Assembly: GCA_014729015.1 (NCBI GenBank)
Contig: WJKR01000033.1
Span: forward strand, 1-21,707
DNA from: Candidatus Woesearchaeota archaeon
GTDB lineage: Archaea; Nanobdellota; Nanobdellia; Woesearchaeales; WJKR01
Direction: 5' to 3'
DNA: 21,707 nucleotides
In this document: positions 19,127-21,707 of the stretch, piece after piece
Layout of the letters: the number at the start of each line of letters is the position of its first letter
Numbering within the stretch: position 1 is the first letter of the stretch
The notes under the pieces: generated by a model
What the model was told of the DNA's origin: nothing
Databases searched by the model: none
Seen by the model: only the letters and a program-made list of their open reading frames with translations
Position numbers and translations under genes: made by a program

Positions 19127-21707
19127 CTACTCCACAACCTCCACCCAACGGTGCAACGAACGGCGAATATCACCATTCGAGACCGTGATTTCCGTATAAT
19201 ACTCGCCAGGAGCAGCGTCCCAAGGGATGAACACGTCCAAAGACTTCGTCTCCCGCCTGCCATCCCGCAACGAGAACTGGGAGCTCTTCTGCTGCACACC
19301 CAGCTCAGGCACGGTGAAACCGACACGGATATTATCGACATCCTCATCCAAGGCGTTCTCCACCACCACTTCAACAGTAACGAAATCACCGGGCAGGACA
19401 GACACATCACCCGTACTGCCATACGTACTGATAGACATGACCTTCAAGCCATGCTCAGCGCCGCGGTGCGGCGGCAGGTTCCACTCGCTCGCATCATCAG
19501 GCGACGAGCAACCAGGGTCGGCCATGTCCACCAAGCCGTCACCATCATTGTCCCTGCCATCAGCGCAAGCGACGATATACGGCTCCCTGACAACATGGAT
19601 GACAATCGTATCAGTAGTGACATTACCCTCATCGTCCGACACGTTCAACGTCACCGTGTACGTGCCCCGATCCTCATACGTTACGGACACGTTCACACCA
19701 GACGCGATGATAACACGGCCATCACCGAGACCCCACCGATACGTATCGATAGCGCCGCCGTCAGGGTCGATGGCGAACGCGCCGAACACGGTCGGCACGC
19801 CCTGATACACCAACGCGCCGTCAGCAGGCGTCGTGATATACGCAATCGGCGGCAAATCCATCCAGACAACCTCGAAGGTGAACGTCTCCTCATCATAATC
19901 GAAACCATCGGTCACATTCACCGTGACCGTGAAAACACCCTCAGTCACCGGTGTGAACGAGATGACGCCCGTGCTCGGATCAATATCGAACAAGTCGGTG
20001 TCATCATCGAAGAGCAAGACGTCATTGTCCACGTCAGACGCGTTCACATCAAAAAAGAACGGCACGCCACGAATGGCGACGAGGTCACCGATGGGATCCA
20101 ACACTGGAGGATCGTTCACGCTCGTCACCGTCACGACAACGACGTCGCCCACGACGCTCCCGTCACCGTCATCGGCGAGGAACGTGACGGTCTCCACGCC
20201 GAACCAGTCGGCAGGCGCGGACAAGCTGACGAGGTGCGTGTCAGGGTCGATGGAGATGTTCACGAACGTGTTGCCGGTGAAGCTCCACTCGATGTCGGCG
20301 TCATCGGTCTCCAGGTCATCAGCGTAATCATCCAAGTCGAACGAGGCGCCGGCGCTGTCCTCAGCGAAGGTGACATCAGGGATGTTGTCCACGACGATCT
20401 CATTGTTCAGTATGATGATAGGCAGCGTCGCCTGGCCGCCGCGATTCCCTTGGTAGGAGAACACGAAGACTACATGCCAGCCGAGGTTGTCATCAAGTAA
20501 GGGTAAGTTCGGGACATGATAATAATAGGTGCCGTTCGGCGTGGCAGGCTCGCCATCCACGATAGTCACGCCGTCCGCCACGCCGTCGTAGGCGTCAAGA
20601 TCTATCCGTCCCTGCCCAGTCTCATTATTATACATATAGACCTGGGTGATCAAGCCGGGCATCTTCGTGCCGTTATCCTTGTCCACCACGTCAAACTTGA
20701 CGTAGAACGGCTCACCGCGGTAGAACGCCTGGTCCGAGACGGTGAAGTCACTATCGTTATAGGAGTTGAAATTCGTGATGTTGTACCGCAATTCGAACAC
20801 GTGCAACGAGATACTATCGTTTGCCGTCAGGTTGCCGTCAGTTACGGTGACGGTCACGGTCACGTCCTGCGAGCCGACATATGTCTTCTCAGCAGCGTTG
20901 TCAGCAGTCGGACCGAACGTCGTGCCGTCGCCGAAATCCCATTCGTACGTCAACGAGTCGTCATCAGGGTCGTCGCCGGCCGCGTAGAACATGATTGATT
21001 GGTTCTCTGTAACCAGGGCGTCGTCCTCGGGCTGGGTGATCTGCACCGTCGGCGCGCGGTTGACGTTCTCGATGGTCAAGGTGACCTGCTCGTCGTCCTG
21101 CAACTGTCCGTCAGACACGGTGATGGTCACGAGGTAGATGCCGCTGTCGTCATACGTCGGCGTGAACGAGATGACGCCCGTGCTCGGATCAATATCGAAC
21201 AGGTCAGTATCGTCGCTGAACGTCAAGGTGTCGAGATCGACGTCGCTCGCGTTCACGTCAAAAAAGAACGGCGCGTTCTCCGTGGCGCTCAACGGGCCGA
21301 TCGTGTCGAGGACGGGCGCGTCATTCACGCTCGTCACATTGACAGTGACGGCGTCCGAAGCGGTTGCTCCATCAGCATCCTCTGCGGTGAACGTTATCGT
21401 CTCCATGCCTGACCACTCAGCGGTTGCCGTGAACGTGACGACGCGCGTAGCAGGATCAATAGAAACAATGACCTCAACATTACCCGTATACGTCCAGTCA
21501 ATATCAGCATCAGCGGTCTCCACGTCAGCAACATAATCATCCAGGGCAATACGGTCATCAAAGCCATCCTCAGCAAAGGTGACATCAGGGATGTCATCAA
21601 GGATTATGAGATCATTCACTTCCTCCACTGTGACTAGGATGACGCCCTGGCCGACCTTGCCGAAGGTGTCCGTGACGTTGATCGTGATGTTGGAAGCGCC
21701 GCTCGCC
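19127..21707 (-). CDS. Large PKD/cadherin-like repeat surface protein (5' end outside window)
   Basis: At least 859 residues, still in frame at the window edge (reading ASNITINVTDTFGKVGQG before the first in-window GTG), so the N-terminus lies beyond it. It is built of cadherin-like domains (SVNDAPVLD, SVNDPPVLD, DPSTGVISFTP) and PKD domains (DGTTFGPTADN, YEWDFGDG, RWGLGDG). A two-domain module occurs twice, about 1209 bases apart. Near the C-terminus is a calcium-binding type motif, CADGRDNDGDGLVDMADPGC, then a CARDB-like domain ending RSLHRWVEVVE. There is no C-terminal membrane helix, so it is either secreted, held by an N-terminal helix outside the window, or bound to other surface proteins. 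Acidic composition (Asp-rich) suggests calcium binding. Confidence 0.85.
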   Translation of the reverse strand, partial: ASGASNITINVTDTFGKVGQGVILVTVEEVNDLIILDDIPDVTFAEDGFDDRIALDDYVADVETADADIDWTYTGNVEVIVSIDPATRVVTFTATAEWSGMETITFTAEDADGATASDAVTVNVTSVNDAPVLDTIGPLSATENAPFFFDVNASDVDLDTLTFSDDTDLFDIDPSTGVISFTPTYDDSGIYLVTITVSDGQLQDDEQVTLTIENVNRAPTVQITQPEDDALVTENQSIMFYAAGDDPDDDSLTYEWDFGDGTTFGPTADNAAEKTYVGSQDVTVTVTVTDGNLTANDSISLHVFELRYNITNFNSYNDSDFTVSDQAFYRGEPFYVKFDVVDKDNGTKMPGLITQVYMYNNETGQGRIDLDAYDGVADGVTIVDGEPATPNGTYYYHVPNLPLLDDNLGWHVVFVFSYQGNRGGQATLPIIILNNEIVVDNIPDVTFAEDSAGASFDLDDYADDLETDDADIEWSFTGNTFVNISIDPDTHLVSLSAPADWFGVETVTFLADDGDGSVVGDVVVVTVTSVNDPPVLDPIGDLVAIRGVPFFFDVNASDVDNDVLLFDDDTDLFDIDPSTGVISFTPVTEGVFTVTVNVTDGFDYDEETFTFEVVWMDLPPIAYITTPADGALVYQGVPTVFGAFAIDPDGGAIDTYRWGLGDGRVIIASGVNVSVTYEDRGTYTVTLNVSDDEGNVTTDTIVIHVVREPYIVACADGRDNDGDGLVDMADPGCSSPDDASEWNLPPHRGAEHGLKVMSISTYGSTGDVSVLPGDFVTVEVVVENALDEDVDNIRVGFTVPELGVQQKSSQFSLRDGRRETKSLDVFIPWDAAPGEYYTEITVSNGDIRRSLHRWVEVVE
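19953..19992 (-). repeat. Long exact repeat, copy in the C-terminal module
   Basis: 40 bases identical to 21162-21201, encoding the cadherin-like segment FDIDPSTGVISFT. Part of a roughly 1.2-kb duplication within the surface-protein gene; flanks have diverged. Confidence 0.8.
21162..21201 (-). repeat. Long exact repeat, copy in the N-terminal module
   Basis: 40 bases identical to 19953-19992, offset 1209 bases. The surrounding module (from IPDVTFAED to the repeat) is similar at protein level in both copies. Confidence 0.8.

Noticed and set aside
19070..20500. 476-codon plus-strand frame rich in His, Arg and Asp
   Set aside because: It is the antisense shadow of the GC-rich surface-protein gene, with no promoter, and its composition is that of complementary Asp/Val codons.

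Overview
The window is chromosomal DNA from an archaeon. The evidence is an archaeal DnaG-type primase, a replication factor C large subunit, a YchF-like GTPase with a TGS domain, four tRNA genes with bulge-helix-bulge introns and no encoded CCA, and TATA boxes lying about 26 bases before start codons (leaderless mRNAs). The small genes, overlapping convergent 3' ends, and many secreted beta-domain proteins with a C-terminal membrane anchor suggest a DPANN lineage such as Woesearchaeota. That placement is inference.

Layout. 1-1352 (+): the end of a HerA-like ATPase and two small unknown genes. 1347-4161 (-): two exported or membrane proteins, one a parvulin-like foldase fused to a thioredoxin fold that has lost its CXXC. 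4162-4804: a promoter followed by about 400 bases of highly structured RNA leading into dnaG (4805-6055). 6087-7789: a GNAT acetyltransferase converging on rfcL. 7873-8802: an OlsB/hemolysin-like acyltransferase of bacterial character. 8878-9266 (-): a Val-Leu-Gly tRNA operon in which every tRNA has an intron, two of them at non-canonical positions. 9356-9957 (-): a Nudix hydrolase coupled to a 51-residue membrane protein, sharing a TATA region with the divergent ychF-like gene. 11187-13079: a second Nudix gene, a coiled-coil protein, a DUF4190-like membrane protein and a 56-residue membrane protein. 13129-13251 (-): tRNA-Trp with an intron. 13297-15100: an HTH-CBS regulator divergent from a bacterial-type S-adenosylmethionine synthetase. 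15246-21707 (-): three consecutive large surface proteins, the last running off the window.

How the parts relate. Replication and translation genes (dnaG, rfcL, ychF-like, tRNAs) sit among cell-surface genes. Two enzymes, MetK and the OlsB-like acyltransferase, look bacterial in origin. The regulator beside metK has CBS domains that could bind an adenosyl ligand, with a palindrome next to its own promoter. The best candidate for an undescribed element is the structured RNA at 4384-4782 upstream of dnaG. No CRISPR array, insertion sequence or integrase was seen.
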